Of a stretch of DNA of 64,000 nt, positions 37,766 through 47,189 are shown in pieces. A program made the translations under genes and the position numbers. Origin of the DNA: Paenibacillus larvae subsp. larvae (GTDB taxonomy: Bacteria > Bacillota > Bacilli > Paenibacillales > NBRC-103111); NCBI RefSeq assembly GCF_002003265.1, contig NZ_CP019687.1, forward strand, positions 806,001 to 870,000, read 5' to 3'. Below the pieces are notes generated by a model. It made no database searches, was not told the origin of the DNA, and worked only from the letters and a program-made list of their open reading frames with translations. The stretch's first letter is position 1. Every line of letters starts with the position of its first letter.

Positions 37766-38967
37766 GCCGAAAGAGATTATTCTTTATAGGGATTCCTGAA
37801 ACTCATGTGAAACGAACATTATCCAGATGTAAAAAATTGGGTTATGAGATTATTCTTGGTGATACCAAAAATAACCTAAAATTACATGCCGACCGGATTG
37901 TTGATGCGGACCGGCTAGTTATAACCGATTTTAGGGATGAGAAAAACCTGAGGGATGTGACTTGTTCCTTACAAGAGGAATCTCCCCTTGATGCCATTTT
38001 TACATTTAAGGAGTTTGGATTGATCAATACATCCAAACTACTCCATGAATACGGCTTGCGTGGAAATCCAACCGAAGTAATTAATTCATGTAACAATAAA
38101 TTCACTACTCGTAACTTATTACGGGAAGCAGGTCTTTTGAGCCCGGATTATGAACTTTGTGAAAGTCTTGAAGATGCGAAAAAACTATTGAAACGAATAG
38201 AAGGTCCTATTATTATCAAGCCGCACAATCTACAGGGAAGCATAGGAGTCTATAAAGTAGAACAGGAAGAGGATCTGCAAGTTTTGTATGAAAAATGCTT
38301 GACGCATTGTAATGAACCGATAGTAATGGCAGAAGAATTTATTGTTGGACAAGAAGTTTCCATTGAAGCCATTGTGTATCGTGGGAAAACAATAATATTT
38401 GGTGTAACAGAAAAATTACTATACCCAGGAACATTTGTCGAAGCTGGACATATTTCTCCGTATGCTGGTACCGAAATGAGCCGGGAAGAATATACAAAAT
38501 TGGTGGAACGGATCGTGGGGGCAATGAAAATCCAGATGGGCCCTCTTCATATTGAAGGGTTCCATACTGAGAAAGGTTTTTACGTTGGGGAAGTTCATAC
38601 TCGTTATGGTGGAGATAATATTACGACACTGACTGAACTCGCACTTAAGTGTGACATGACTTCTCCGATATTTGCCGAATTGGGTGACATCCCATACAAC
38701 ATTGAATTCGGTCAACCTCAAGAAGTAGCAGCCATTCGTTTCTTATATGTACCGCCAGGCAAAGTGGAGGTCATTGAGATCGGGCAGCTTACCGAAATCA
38801 TAGGGGTTATGGATTTCGAGATAACATGCAAAATTGGTGATGAGATCGTTCCAATCAGATCAAACTTTGACCGTGTAGGCTGGGTTCTTGTCAAAGGGGC
38901 TAATCGTGAGGAGACTCTGGATATTCTGGAAAAAGTATCACAACAGATTCTAATACGAACAGTTTAG
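37762..38967 (+). CDS. ATP-grasp amino-acid/peptide ligase
   Basis: 401 residues, ATGA overlap with the preceding ligase. It has an ATP-grasp core: phosphate-binding loop KPHNLQGSIGV (about residue 155), adenine-side EEFIVGQEVSIEAIV (about 192), and GPLHIEGFHTEKGF with EVHTRYGGDN (about 260-285), providing the Mg-binding Glu and Arg. The family makes acyl-phosphates from a carboxylate and joins them to an amine, as in L-amino-acid ligases and phosphonopeptide ligases. In this cluster it probably condenses an amino acid with a phosphonate-bearing carboxylate or amine; the substrate is inference. Related in layout to the broken ligase just upstream. Confidence 0.85.
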   Translation: MSRKRLFFIGIPETHVKRTLSRCKKLGYEIILGDTKNNLKLHADRIVDADRLVITDFRDEKNLRDVTCSLQEESPLDAIFTFKEFGLINTSKLLHEYGLRGNPTEVINSCNNKFTTRNLLREAGLLSPDYELCESLEDAKKLLKRIEGPIIIKPHNLQGSIGVYKVEQEEDLQVLYEKCLTHCNEPIVMAEEFIVGQEVSIEAIVYRGKTIIFGVTEKLLYPGTFVEAGHISPYAGTEMSREEYTKLVERIVGAMKIQMGPLHIEGFHTEKGFYVGEVHTRYGGDNITTLTELALKCDMTSPIFAELGDIPYNIEFGQPQEVAAIRFLYVPPGKVEVIEIGQLTEIIGVMDFEITCKIGDEIVPIRSNFDRVGWVLVKGANREETLDILEKVSQQILIRTV

Positions 38968-38988
38968 TAGTAACTGAAAGGAGACATT

Positions 38989-39984
38989 ATGAGAGAAACT
39001 TTCCCTAGAACCAAAACGTATACAATCGAATCCCTTCGCCAAAAAGTTCAAAATCGATTTGAACAAGCAGGACTTTCTGAATACCAGGCCCGTGAAATGA
39101 GTGAACAGCTTCTTTATGCGGAGATGCGTGGTATCAGTTCACACGGTCTTGTCCGGATCAAATGGGTAACAGAACAACTTCATAAATACCCCCTTAAGAA
39201 TGTCCGTTTGCTTTTACAAAACCGGGAGGCCGAACTGTACGATGCTGATGGTGTACTTGGTTATCTAGCTTTAAACGAGGTAGCTGAAAAACAACAACGT
39301 TTCGAGGGTCAGACGATCAAATTTATCGGGATTCGCAATACGTACCCTACAGGAGCTTTATCCTATTTTTCTGAGAAGCTGGCAGCGAAAGGATGGATTG
39401 TATTAATGAGCAGCACATCCCCCCGCCGTGTAGGTCTTTATGGTGATGATAAAGGACTAGTAGGTACAAATCCTTGGACATTTACGCTTCCTGTCGAGAC
39501 GAATTACAGTGGACAAGTAGTTGTTGATGTCTCTCTCTCAGAGATTACTCATGGCCAATGTCTAAAAGCTGTAGAGGCGGGACAACCTCTCCCTAACTAT
39601 GCTGCTTCCCAACCGGGTGGTTTAGCCATCAATCATCCTGACGATTTGTGGAAAGAAGGTAATTGGAATGCTATCTTGCATCCTGTTGGCCGGGATAAAG
39701 GCTTCAAACCTTTTGGAGTAATGTGGAGCCTTCATGTAATGGGTTCACGCATGCTCGGGCTTGATGGAGTAGAGTCACATGGTACCTTCATATTGTTGCT
39801 ATCACCGAGTATGTGGGAGCCTATAATCCCTGCCTACGAAGTTATTAAAGGATTTAATGAAGAAGTCAAGCTTCTTAGTATGTCCAAAGTGGCACATGTA
39901 CCAGGAGAAGGACGGATGAGCCGCTTGAAAGAACAAAAAGACCAAATCACCGTAACACAAGAAATCGTAAATATGTTTGATTGA
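38989..39984 (+). CDS. Ldh2-type malate/L-lactate dehydrogenase-like oxidoreductase
   Basis: 331 residues, GAAAGGAGA before the ATG. It belongs to the NAD(P)H-dependent Ldh2/malate dehydrogenase family, unrelated to classical LDH. Landmarks: MRGISSHGLVRI (catalytic His region, about residue 45), KGLVGTNPWTF, and GSRMLGLDGVESHG. The family reduces 2-oxo acids, including oxaloacetate and ureidoglycolate-type compounds. Placed directly before a PEP mutase, the likely substrate is phosphonopyruvate, the phosphonate analogue of oxaloacetate, giving phosphonolactate and pulling the unfavourable mutase reaction forward. That assignment is inference. Confidence 0.85.
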   Translation: MRETFPRTKTYTIESLRQKVQNRFEQAGLSEYQAREMSEQLLYAEMRGISSHGLVRIKWVTEQLHKYPLKNVRLLLQNREAELYDADGVLGYLALNEVAEKQQRFEGQTIKFIGIRNTYPTGALSYFSEKLAAKGWIVLMSSTSPRRVGLYGDDKGLVGTNPWTFTLPVETNYSGQVVVDVSLSEITHGQCLKAVEAGQPLPNYAASQPGGLAINHPDDLWKEGNWNAILHPVGRDKGFKPFGVMWSLHVMGSRMLGLDGVESHGTFILLLSPSMWEPIIPAYEVIKGFNEEVKLLSMSKVAHVPGEGRMSRLKEQKDQITVTQEIVNMFD

Positions 39985-40004
39985 ATAATGAGGAGGGTGA
40001 GGAT

Positions 40005-40898
40005 ATGGTAAAGGAAACAAAGGCTAGTCAATTAAGGAAAATGTTGAATGGGACCAAGCTTATTCTGGTAGCTGGTGCACATGATGGTCTCACAGCTAAA
40101 CTTGCAGAACGCAACGGTTTCCACGCTGTCTGGGCGAGTGGACTGGGTATCTCCGCTATCCAAACCGTACCAGATGCGAGTATATTAACAATGACTGAAT
40201 TGTTACAGGCAGCAATTGTAATGAACGACGCATGCAACCTTCCAATCATCGCCGACTGTGACTCCGGGTTCGGTAATATTCATAATGTGGTGCGCATGGT
40301 AGAGAAATACGAAGGTGCAGGAATTGCTGGCGTGTGTATTGAAGATAAAGTCTATCCGAAAATCAACTCTTTTGATAATGGACAGCAGAAACTGGTTTCA
40401 ATTGAAGATTTTTGTGCCAAAATTCGTGCTGCTAAAGCAACCCAGAAAGATTCAGATTTCGTATTATTGGCCCGCGTTGAAGCACTGATTGCCGGTCTGG
40501 GTCAGGATGAAGCATACAATCGGGCTTGTGCCTATGCGCAAGCAGGAGCAGATGCTATTTTGATTCACTCCAAACAAAAAACGGTAGACGAAATTGCAGA
40601 ATTTATGAGTCGTTGGAATCTGGATGTACCGATTGTACTGGTGCCGACTAAATACCCTGATATTACATTTAATGAGTTGGAATTCCTGGGGGTACGTATG
40701 TCAATCTACGCTAACCAGGTTCTTCGTGGATCCGTTTCAGCTATAGATAGCATTTTAAAACGTATCATGGAAAAAGGATCAACCAGGGATATCGAAGGGG
40801 AGATTGCTAGTATTGAAGATATTTTTGAACTTCAGGATATCCCCAAAATGAAGCAGAAAGAATTGAAGTTTCATAAACCGAAAAATGCTACAACTTAA
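40005..40898 (+). CDS. pepM: Phosphoenolpyruvate phosphomutase
   Basis: 297 residues from ATG 40005, chosen because GAGGAGGG lies seven bases upstream; the earlier TTG has no site. It converts PEP to phosphonopyruvate, forming the C-P bond that starts nearly all phosphonate pathways. The TIM-barrel isocitrate-lyase-superfamily signature is complete: AGAHDGLTAKLAER and WASGLGISA at the N-terminus, metal-binding Asp pair in IIADCDSGFGN, and EDKVYPKINSF (EDKxxPKxNS), the loop that separates true PEP mutases from other lyases in the superfamily. No decarboxylase gene (ppd) is nearby, so another enzyme must consume phosphonopyruvate. Confidence 0.92.
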   Translation: MVKETKASQLRKMLNGTKLILVAGAHDGLTAKLAERNGFHAVWASGLGISAIQTVPDASILTMTELLQAAIVMNDACNLPIIADCDSGFGNIHNVVRMVEKYEGAGIAGVCIEDKVYPKINSFDNGQQKLVSIEDFCAKIRAAKATQKDSDFVLLARVEALIAGLGQDEAYNRACAYAQAGADAILIHSKQKTVDEIAEFMSRWNLDVPIVLVPTKYPDITFNELEFLGVRMSIYANQVLRGSVSAIDSILKRIMEKGSTRDIEGEIASIEDIFELQDIPKMKQKELKFHKPKNATT

Positions 40899-40984
40899 AT
40901 ATTCTATAGTGGACAATATTTGGAATATTATGTATCATAAGCCTCGTACGAAAATATCATCATTTTTAATCGGAGTGTACAATT

Positions 40985-42514
40985 ATGGACCATCGCAAAC
41001 TAACTGAAAGCATATTGCAATTGATTATCCAGACATCCACAAATCTCACTTCAGATGTTCGTGAAAGTTTGTTTAAAGCAAAATTGGAGGAAGAGATGGG
41101 AACGCGTTCCTCTTTAGTACTCTCTACTATCTATCAAAACATGGAGGATGCCCGGCAACACGAACTCCCTGTTTGTCAGGATACCGGAATGATTACTTTT
41201 TTCATTCATACACCGGTCGGTATTGACCAGATCGAAATCCGTGAGTGCATCCGGAAAGCTATTGCCCAAGCAACCCGAATAGGAAAATTACGTCCCAATT
41301 CTGTTGACAGCATCACGGGATTGAATACCGGAAATAATCTGGGGATAAATACCCCGATTATCCACTTCGAACAATGGAGAAATGATCAAATTGAAATTAA
41401 AGTAATCCTTAAAGGTGGAGGTTGCGAAAATAAGAACATTCAGTACTCATTACCAATAGAACTTGAAGGACTAGGTACTGCCGGTCGTGACTTGGATGGT
41501 GTACGTAAATGCATCCTGCATGCCATATACCAAGCACAAGGACAGGGTTGTTCCGCAGGATTTATAGGAGTGGGTATTGGCGGGGACCGTACAAGTGGCT
41601 ACGAGTGTGCCAAGCTTCAATTGATGCGATCTGTTGATGATGCGAATTCAGTAGGGGAATTGGCTAATTTAGAAGACTATATTATGGAAAAAGCGAACCA
41701 ACTGGATATTGGTATGATGGGTTTTGGCGGTAAAAAGACTTTACTCGGTTGCAAAATCGGTGCCGTAAACCGCATAGCTCCTTCCTTTTTCGTATCCGTT
41801 GCGTATAATTGCTGGGCATTTCGACGTCGTGGTGTTCTTATAGATCCGAAAACAGGTAATATAACCAAGTGGCAGTATGGAAAAAAGACTGAAACTCAAA
41901 CAGGAGGGGGAACCCAGCATTCTTCTTTGGGTGAAGCAATTGTACTCAATACCCCAATATCCAAAGAAGATGTCAGGAAGTTGAAAGTAGGTGACGTGGT
42001 TTTGATCAACGGTAAAATGCATACAGGAAGGGACAACCTGCATAAATATCTCATAGATCATGATTCCCCTGTTGATCTAAACGGAGGTATTATCTATCAT
42101 TGCGGCCCGGTCATGATTAGGGATGCGGATGGCAATTGGAGAGTCCATGCAGCTGGACCTACTACATCTAGCCGTGAAGAACCATATCAAGCAACTATTA
42201 TTAAGAAATTTGGTATTCGCGCCGTTGTCGGTAAAGGCGGCATGGGCGAAAAAACCCTCCAAGCTTTAAGTGATAATGGCTGTATTTACCTCAACGCTAT
42301 CGGCGGTGCCGCACAATTCTACGCGAAGACTTTCAAAAAAGTCAACGGTGTTCATTTCCTGGATGAGTTCGGTGTACCGGAAGCAATGTGGCATTTCGAA
42401 ACGGAAGGATTCATTGCTATCGTCACCATGGATGCCCATGGCAATTCTTTGCATAAAGATATTGAGGAACAATCCAGAAAAAAACTTAGTGATTTTAAAG
42501 AACGGGTTTTCTAA
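40985..42514 (+). CDS. Class I fumarase-type Fe-S hydro-lyase (fused alpha/beta)
   Basis: 509 residues. The N-terminal 285 residues match the alpha domain of class I fumarase/L-tartrate dehydratase, with three cluster Cys in typical places: C64 in PVCQDTG, C189 in QGCSAGF, and C276 in YNCWAFRR. The C-terminal 220 residues are the beta domain (VGDVVLINGKMHTGRDNLHKYL, GPTTSSREEPY, GKGGM). GGGCENK carries Cys where GGGSENK is usual. It adds or removes water across a double bond of a dicarboxylate. Within this cluster it may act on a phosphonate analogue of malate/fumarate instead of the central metabolite; that is inference. It precedes a strong terminator. Confidence 0.87.
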   Translation: MDHRKLTESILQLIIQTSTNLTSDVRESLFKAKLEEEMGTRSSLVLSTIYQNMEDARQHELPVCQDTGMITFFIHTPVGIDQIEIRECIRKAIAQATRIGKLRPNSVDSITGLNTGNNLGINTPIIHFEQWRNDQIEIKVILKGGGCENKNIQYSLPIELEGLGTAGRDLDGVRKCILHAIYQAQGQGCSAGFIGVGIGGDRTSGYECAKLQLMRSVDDANSVGELANLEDYIMEKANQLDIGMMGFGGKKTLLGCKIGAVNRIAPSFFVSVAYNCWAFRRRGVLIDPKTGNITKWQYGKKTETQTGGGTQHSSLGEAIVLNTPISKEDVRKLKVGDVVLINGKMHTGRDNLHKYLIDHDSPVDLNGGIIYHCGPVMIRDADGNWRVHAAGPTTSSREEPYQATIIKKFGIRAVVGKGGMGEKTLQALSDNGCIYLNAIGGAAQFYAKTFKKVNGVHFLDEFGVPEAMWHFETEGFIAIVTMDAHGNSLHKDIEEQSRKKLSDFKERVF

Positions 42515-42538
42515 ATTAGATTTATGAATGAAACTGTT

Positions 42539-42594
42539 GGCCTGTGACTTTGCTAATTACATTTAGATTAGCAGGTCATGGGCCGATATTTTTT
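42539..42594 (+). terminator. Terminator after the fumarase-like gene
   Basis: GGCCTGTGACTTTGCTAAT folds on ATTAGCAGGTCATGGGCC around a short loop, followed by ATATTTTTTAA. It ends the ligase-to-hydro-lyase transcription unit. Confidence 0.8.
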
Positions 42595-42743
42595 AATAAC
42601 TATGAATACCTTCTGACTGTTACTAATAGCTGCTTTATTCATATATGACCTATCCAAATAGACGAGCGGTATATCAACAATCATTCCTGCATACGCTTTA
42701 TCATTCCACGTAATATAAACGAAAGATGGGTGATGATTTCAAT

Positions 42744-43979
42744 ATGAAACTGCAGTCCATTCATCCAATTGGACTAAATATAATTATTGGAACTTTTTTT
42801 GCCCGGCTTGCTACGTCAATGAGTATTCCTTTTTTATCTATTTATTTAACAGCAACTAAAGGATTTTCTCCGAGCATAGTAGGGGCTATTATTGGCACAA
42901 GCGCTCTCATAGGAGTATGTACAAGCTTTATTGGTGGAACTTTATCAGACCGATATGGGCGAAAAATGATAATGATAAGCTCTATCATAGTATGGATGCT
43001 CGTATTTATCGGATTTTCATTTGCCAATGATGTATTATCTTTTTTCATATTAAGTGCATTGAACGGGATCTGTCGTTCATTTTTTGAACCAGCGTCAAGA
43101 GCACTGTTGTCAGATTTGACAAAGTCAGAAAATCGGCTTTTAATCTTTAATTTACGTTATGCGGCTATTAATGCTGGAGTAGCAGTTGGCCCAATAATTG
43201 GTTTGCAGCTAGGAAGTGCCAAATCGACTATACCATTCGTAGTAGCGGCATTTGTATATTTTCTTTACATGACTTCCTTGATTATTCAATTTATAAAATA
43301 CAAATTAGGGGAGAATAAGGGAAATGTAAAAGAACGAGTGACAATAAAAGATTCTATTCACATTCTCAGGAAAGATAGGGTGTTTCTATCGGCTCTGATT
43401 GGTATCATTTTGGGCTATTCTGGTTACTCACATTTTTCTTCTAGTTTATCACAATACTTTGCTAATTCTGATGTCTTTCAGGATGGCGTATCGTTGTTTT
43501 CTCATGCACTCGTTCTTAATGCCGTTACGGTTTTAATTATACAATATCCTGTTACACAAATCGGCAAGAAATACTCCGCTGTAGTTTCGATAATGTTTGG
43601 AACATTTACAATAAGCTTAAGTTTGATTGGTTTTGGAATCATACATTCTCTTTGGATGGTCTATGCATGCACTATTCTGTTTACAATCGGAGAAGTGCTT
43701 ATTTTCTCAATGACGGATTTGTTTATAGACCAAATCGCTATTCAAAATTTGAAGGGCACTTATTTTGGTGCAATGGGTTTTTCAAGTTTTGGGGGAGTAA
43801 TAGGGCCTTGGTTAGGCGGAATTCTTTTCGATTATTACGGATATAACAGTGGTGGGCTTGTATTTATTATATTATCCGGCATATGCGCACTTGGAATTCC
43901 CGTTTTAATTTTTGTTAAATTGCTGTTAAATCGTAGGGTGAATCAAAAAGTAACAAATGTTGAAAAAGTTGTGAGATGA
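42744..43979 (+). CDS. MFS exporter of the phosphonate-type cluster
   Basis: 411 residues from ATG 42744 (an in-frame ATG at 42726 is possible). Twelve hydrophobic segments are evident; the MFS loop signature GGTLSDRYGRKM follows helix 2 (about residue 70). The fold is the drug:H+ antiporter type (DHA1). Codon use is strongly A/T-biased. It follows the ligase/mutase/hydro-lyase genes in the same direction after a terminator, so it probably exports, or gives self-resistance to, their product; that is inference. Confidence 0.82.
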   Translation: MKLQSIHPIGLNIIIGTFFARLATSMSIPFLSIYLTATKGFSPSIVGAIIGTSALIGVCTSFIGGTLSDRYGRKMIMISSIIVWMLVFIGFSFANDVLSFFILSALNGICRSFFEPASRALLSDLTKSENRLLIFNLRYAAINAGVAVGPIIGLQLGSAKSTIPFVVAAFVYFLYMTSLIIQFIKYKLGENKGNVKERVTIKDSIHILRKDRVFLSALIGIILGYSGYSHFSSSLSQYFANSDVFQDGVSLFSHALVLNAVTVLIIQYPVTQIGKKYSAVVSIMFGTFTISLSLIGFGIIHSLWMVYACTILFTIGEVLIFSMTDLFIDQIAIQNLKGTYFGAMGFSSFGGVIGPWLGGILFDYYGYNSGGLVFIILSGICALGIPVLIFVKLLLNRRVNQKVTNVEKVVR

Positions 43980-44174
43980 ATCAATTTCGTAAATGAAAGA
44001 CTTGTTTTTTAAGCATAAAAAAGGGAAAACTTCTCTATCGCTAAAAGATTGAAATTTCCTCCACTGCTTGGATGACTTTATCAGTCCAGATGTGTAAAAA
44101 AGAATGATTAGGGGTTTATAAGAGGTTCTAATAGAACGAATATGATGTTTTTTATTAAATTAACCTCATATATA

Positions 44175-44208
44175 TTGTGTACTAAATAAAAATATGGTAT
44201 GTATTATA
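44175..44208 (+). promoter_or_regulatory. Likely promoter of the SR1P-like/ppdK operon
   Basis: TTGTGT (44175-44180), a 17-base spacer and TATGTA/TATTAT (44198-44208), about 55 bases before the small ORF. The region is rich in TATG/ATAY half-sites of the kind CcpN binds, but I see no perfect consensus operator. Confidence 0.35.
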
Positions 44209-44260
44209 TAGAGAGAACGCATTTACTCTCGTACCTAAACCATTTCTTGGAGGCGGGAAG

Positions 44261-44425
44261 ATGAAGGAAGAAAAAGCAACACCGGAGATGGGAATCATTT
44301 TGTGCAGCCGTTGCGGCGAAATTATTGACACATTGGATACAGAGAAAGTAAGCGTCTTCTATAGTCTATGTAATGAACCCAGCTGTCTAGAAGCTGCTGA
44401 TACAAAGGAGGAAGCATTAGCGTGA
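44261..44425 (+). CDS. SR1P-like small Cys protein (GapA-binding peptide family)
   Basis: 54 residues from ATG 44261, GGAGG eight bases upstream. From residue 10 it reads MGIILCSRCGEIIDTLDTEKVSVFYSLC and then EPSC: a CxxC...C...C cluster followed by the I-D-x-x-x-x-E-K-V core of SR1P. In B. subtilis SR1P is encoded inside the sRNA SR1, whose synthesis is repressed by CcpN, and binds GapA. Here the gene lies directly upstream of ppdK (GTGA overlap) with ccpN two genes downstream, which strongly supports the assignment. The N-terminal nine residues are extra compared with SR1P. Likely metal-binding. Confidence 0.75.
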   Translation: MKEEKATPEMGIILCSRCGEIIDTLDTEKVSVFYSLCNEPSCLEAADTKEEALA

Positions 44426-47118
44426 TCAAGAATTCATGGGTCGTTCCATTCGAAGCAGGCCACGCAGGTATGAGACAACTACTGGGTGGTAAAGGTGCCA
44501 ATTTAGCCGAAATGACCAAGGCGGGGCTTCCTGTTCCGCCTGGTTTTACCGTAACTACAGACGCATGCCGGGCTTTTTACGAGAACGGATCCCAGCTTCC
44601 AGGCGGTTTGTTTGAAGAAATTTTGGATCAATTAACAGCTTTGGAACAGGCCAAGCGCCAAACTTTTGGCGGCAGGGACAACCCTTTACTCGTCTCCGTA
44701 CGGTCCGGTTCCGTCACTTCCATGCCCGGTATGATGGATACCATCTTGAATCTGGGGTTGAATGACGAAACGGTCCAGGGGCTGGCCGAGCAGACGGGAA
44801 ATCCCCGTTTTGCCTATGATTGCTACCGCCGTCTGATTCAAATGTTCGGAACGGTCGTGTACCAGATGGAAAGTATATCGTTTGAACATCTTCTTGCTGA
44901 TTTGAAAAAAAGAGAACAAGTTTCCGAGGATCATAAGCTTCAAGCCAGTGCCCTGCTTGAATTAATCGAACAATTTAAAGCGCTGATCGTTCGCAAGACG
45001 GGCAAAAGTTTCCCTCAATCCGTTCAAAAACAGCTGTATTTGTCTGTCGAGGCCGTTTTCCGGTCCTGGAATAACCAGCGGGCCCAAGTTTACAGAAAAT
45101 TATACAGTATCCCTGATGAACAGGGGACAGCGGTCAACATTCAATCCATGGTATTTGGAAATATGGGGATGAACAGCGCCACAGGTGTGTTGTTTACACG
45201 TAACTCCTCCACAGGTGCCAAGGAATTATACGGCGAATTTCTGATGAATGCCCAAGGGGAGGATGTGGTTGCCGGAACGAGAACTCCTGCCCCCATATCT
45301 GAGCTTGAGACCCTCCAGCCGGACTTGTATCAGAGATTAATGGAAACGGCGAGACAGCTTGAATCCCATTATAGGGATATGCAGGATATCGAATTTACTA
45401 TTGAAGAAGGAAGATTGTTCGTCCTTCAGACCCGGAACGGAAAACGGACTGCCCAGGCTGCTGTAAAGCTTGCTGTCGATTTGGCGGGTGAAGGGGTCAT
45501 TAACAAGGAGGAAGCTGTCTGCCGGATCGAAATGGAACACCTGGATCAGCTATTGCATCGGGTGATCGACCCGGAAGCAGAGGTGGATGTACTGGCGAGA
45601 GGACTTCCCGCATCCCCGGGGGCAGGATCCGGCCAGGTGGTTTTCGACGCGGATACTGCGGACGCATGGGCCAAGGAAGGCCGTCAGGTCATCCTCGCCA
45701 GCACGGAAACAACACCGGAAGACATTCACGGTGTCATTGCAGCCGAAGGCGTGCTGACAACCCGCGGCGGCATGACGAGCCACGCCGCTGTCGTGGCGCG
45801 CGGCATGGGCAAGCCGTGCGTATGCGGATGTGAGGCGGCTGTTGTAGACGCCTCTAAGCGTGAGCTTCGCACGGGCGGACGCACCGTGTGCGAAGGGGAG
45901 TGGATCACTCTGGACGGTTCGTCCGGACGGGTGATCCTGGGGACTTTGCCGCTCATCGAGCCGGAGATGAGCGAAGAGTTGCGCGATCTGCTGTTGTGGG
46001 CGGATGAGATCCGCCAGCTGCAAGTGCTCGCGAATGCGGATACGCCGGAAGACGCGGCCAAGGCCCGCGAATTCGGCGCCCAAGGAGTCGGTCTGTGCAG
46101 GACCGAGCACATGTTTATGTCGGCGGAACGGCTGCCTGTCGTCCAGGAGATGATTCTGGCGGACTCTACAGAGGCACGCAGGGCCGCACTGGATAAGCTG
46201 TTGCCGATGCAGAGGGATGATTTCACAGGCATCTTTACTGCTATGAACGGATTGCCGGTTACCATCCGGCTGCTGGATCCTCCTTTGCATGAGTTTCTGC
46301 CTGATTTGGAGGAACTTCAGGAGGAACTTCGCGAACTTTCCTCCAATGGAGATGAAGCCGGGGTAAGGGGACGGATAACCAGCACGATCCAGAAGGTGAA
46401 ATCCCTGCATGAGATGAATCCGATGCTGGGACAGAGGGGATGCCGTTTGGGAATCCTGTTCCCTGAAATTTATTCGATGCAGGCTATTGCGATTTTTCAG
46501 GCAGCTCTTCTTTGTAAAGAACGGGGAGTTGATGTCCATCCGGAAATCATGATTCCGTTTGTGGGCCATATGAATGAATTAAAACGGCTTCGCATGCTGA
46601 TCGACCGGGCCGCGGAACAAACATTTGCAAGCAGTACGGCAGAGGCTGTCACTTATAAAGTCGGAACGATGATCGAAGTGCCTCGCGCTGCAATTACCGC
46701 TGGGCAAATTGCCAGATATGCCGATTTTTTCTCCTTTGGCACTAATGATTTAACACAAATGACCTTCGGATGCAGTCGGGATGATGCGGAAGGGAAATTC
46801 CTTTCTCATTATGTAGATCATGACTTGCTGGAGCACAATCCGTTTCAAGTGCTGGATCAGGAGGGAGTCGGCAAACTGATCGAATGGGCGGTCAGGGAAG
46901 GAAGGGCCCAGCATCCGAAGCTTAAGACAGGTATTTGCGGAGAGCACGGGGGAGATAAGTCTTCCATACATTTTTGCCAGCAGATAGGGCTGAACTATGT
47001 CAGCTGCTCTCCTTACCGGGTACCGCTCGCGCGTATTGCCGCAGCTCAGGCGGTAGTCATACAGCCAAAGGAGGAAAACTCTCAACCGTTACTTGAAAAA
47101 AGCATGGGTTCATTGTAA
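44422..47118 (+). CDS. ppdK: Pyruvate, phosphate dikinase
   Basis: 898 residues, GTG start with AAAGGAGG ten bases upstream, overlapping the SR1P-like stop. It interconverts pyruvate + ATP + Pi and PEP + AMP + PPi. Domains: N-terminal ATP-grasp nucleotide-binding domain (GGKGANLAEM; VRSGSVTSMPGMMDTILNLG), central phosphohistidine swivelling domain with the catalytic His in TRGGMTSHAAVVARGMG (about residue 455), and C-terminal PEP/pyruvate barrel (GLCRTEHMF, SFGTNDLTQM, GICGEHGGD with the catalytic Cys). Its regulator PpsR and the gluconeogenesis repressor CcpN are encoded downstream. It links pyruvate to PEP, the substrate of the neighbouring PEP mutase, though the clusters are separately transcribed. 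Confidence 0.95.
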   Translation: MIKNSWVVPFEAGHAGMRQLLGGKGANLAEMTKAGLPVPPGFTVTTDACRAFYENGSQLPGGLFEEILDQLTALEQAKRQTFGGRDNPLLVSVRSGSVTSMPGMMDTILNLGLNDETVQGLAEQTGNPRFAYDCYRRLIQMFGTVVYQMESISFEHLLADLKKREQVSEDHKLQASALLELIEQFKALIVRKTGKSFPQSVQKQLYLSVEAVFRSWNNQRAQVYRKLYSIPDEQGTAVNIQSMVFGNMGMNSATGVLFTRNSSTGAKELYGEFLMNAQGEDVVAGTRTPAPISELETLQPDLYQRLMETARQLESHYRDMQDIEFTIEEGRLFVLQTRNGKRTAQAAVKLAVDLAGEGVINKEEAVCRIEMEHLDQLLHRVIDPEAEVDVLARGLPASPGAGSGQVVFDADTADAWAKEGRQVILASTETTPEDIHGVIAAEGVLTTRGGMTSHAAVVARGMGKPCVCGCEAAVVDASKRELRTGGRTVCEGEWITLDGSSGRVILGTLPLIEPEMSEELRDLLLWADEIRQLQVLANADTPEDAAKAREFGAQGVGLCRTEHMFMSAERLPVVQEMILADSTEARRAALDKLLPMQRDDFTGIFTAMNGLPVTIRLLDPPLHEFLPDLEELQEELRELSSNGDEAGVRGRITSTIQKVKSLHEMNPMLGQRGCRLGILFPEIYSMQAIAIFQAALLCKERGVDVHPEIMIPFVGHMNELKRLRMLIDRAAEQTFASSTAEAVTYKVGTMIEVPRAAITAGQIARYADFFSFGTNDLTQMTFGCSRDDAEGKFLSHYVDHDLLEHNPFQVLDQEGVGKLIEWAVREGRAQHPKLKTGICGEHGGDKSSIHFCQQIGLNYVSCSPYRVPLARIAAAQAVVIQPKEENSQPLLEKSMGSL

Positions 47119-47189
47119 TGTTTTAAGTAGGAGCATTTTGGGCAGCACCAGAAAGAATCAGGTTTCTGATAGTAAGGAGGGATAGGAAA

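Noticed and set aside
45550-46569. 339-codon minus-strand frame opposite ppdK
   Set aside because: A complement shadow of a GC-rich stretch of ppdK; His/Arg/Gln-rich sequence without any domain.
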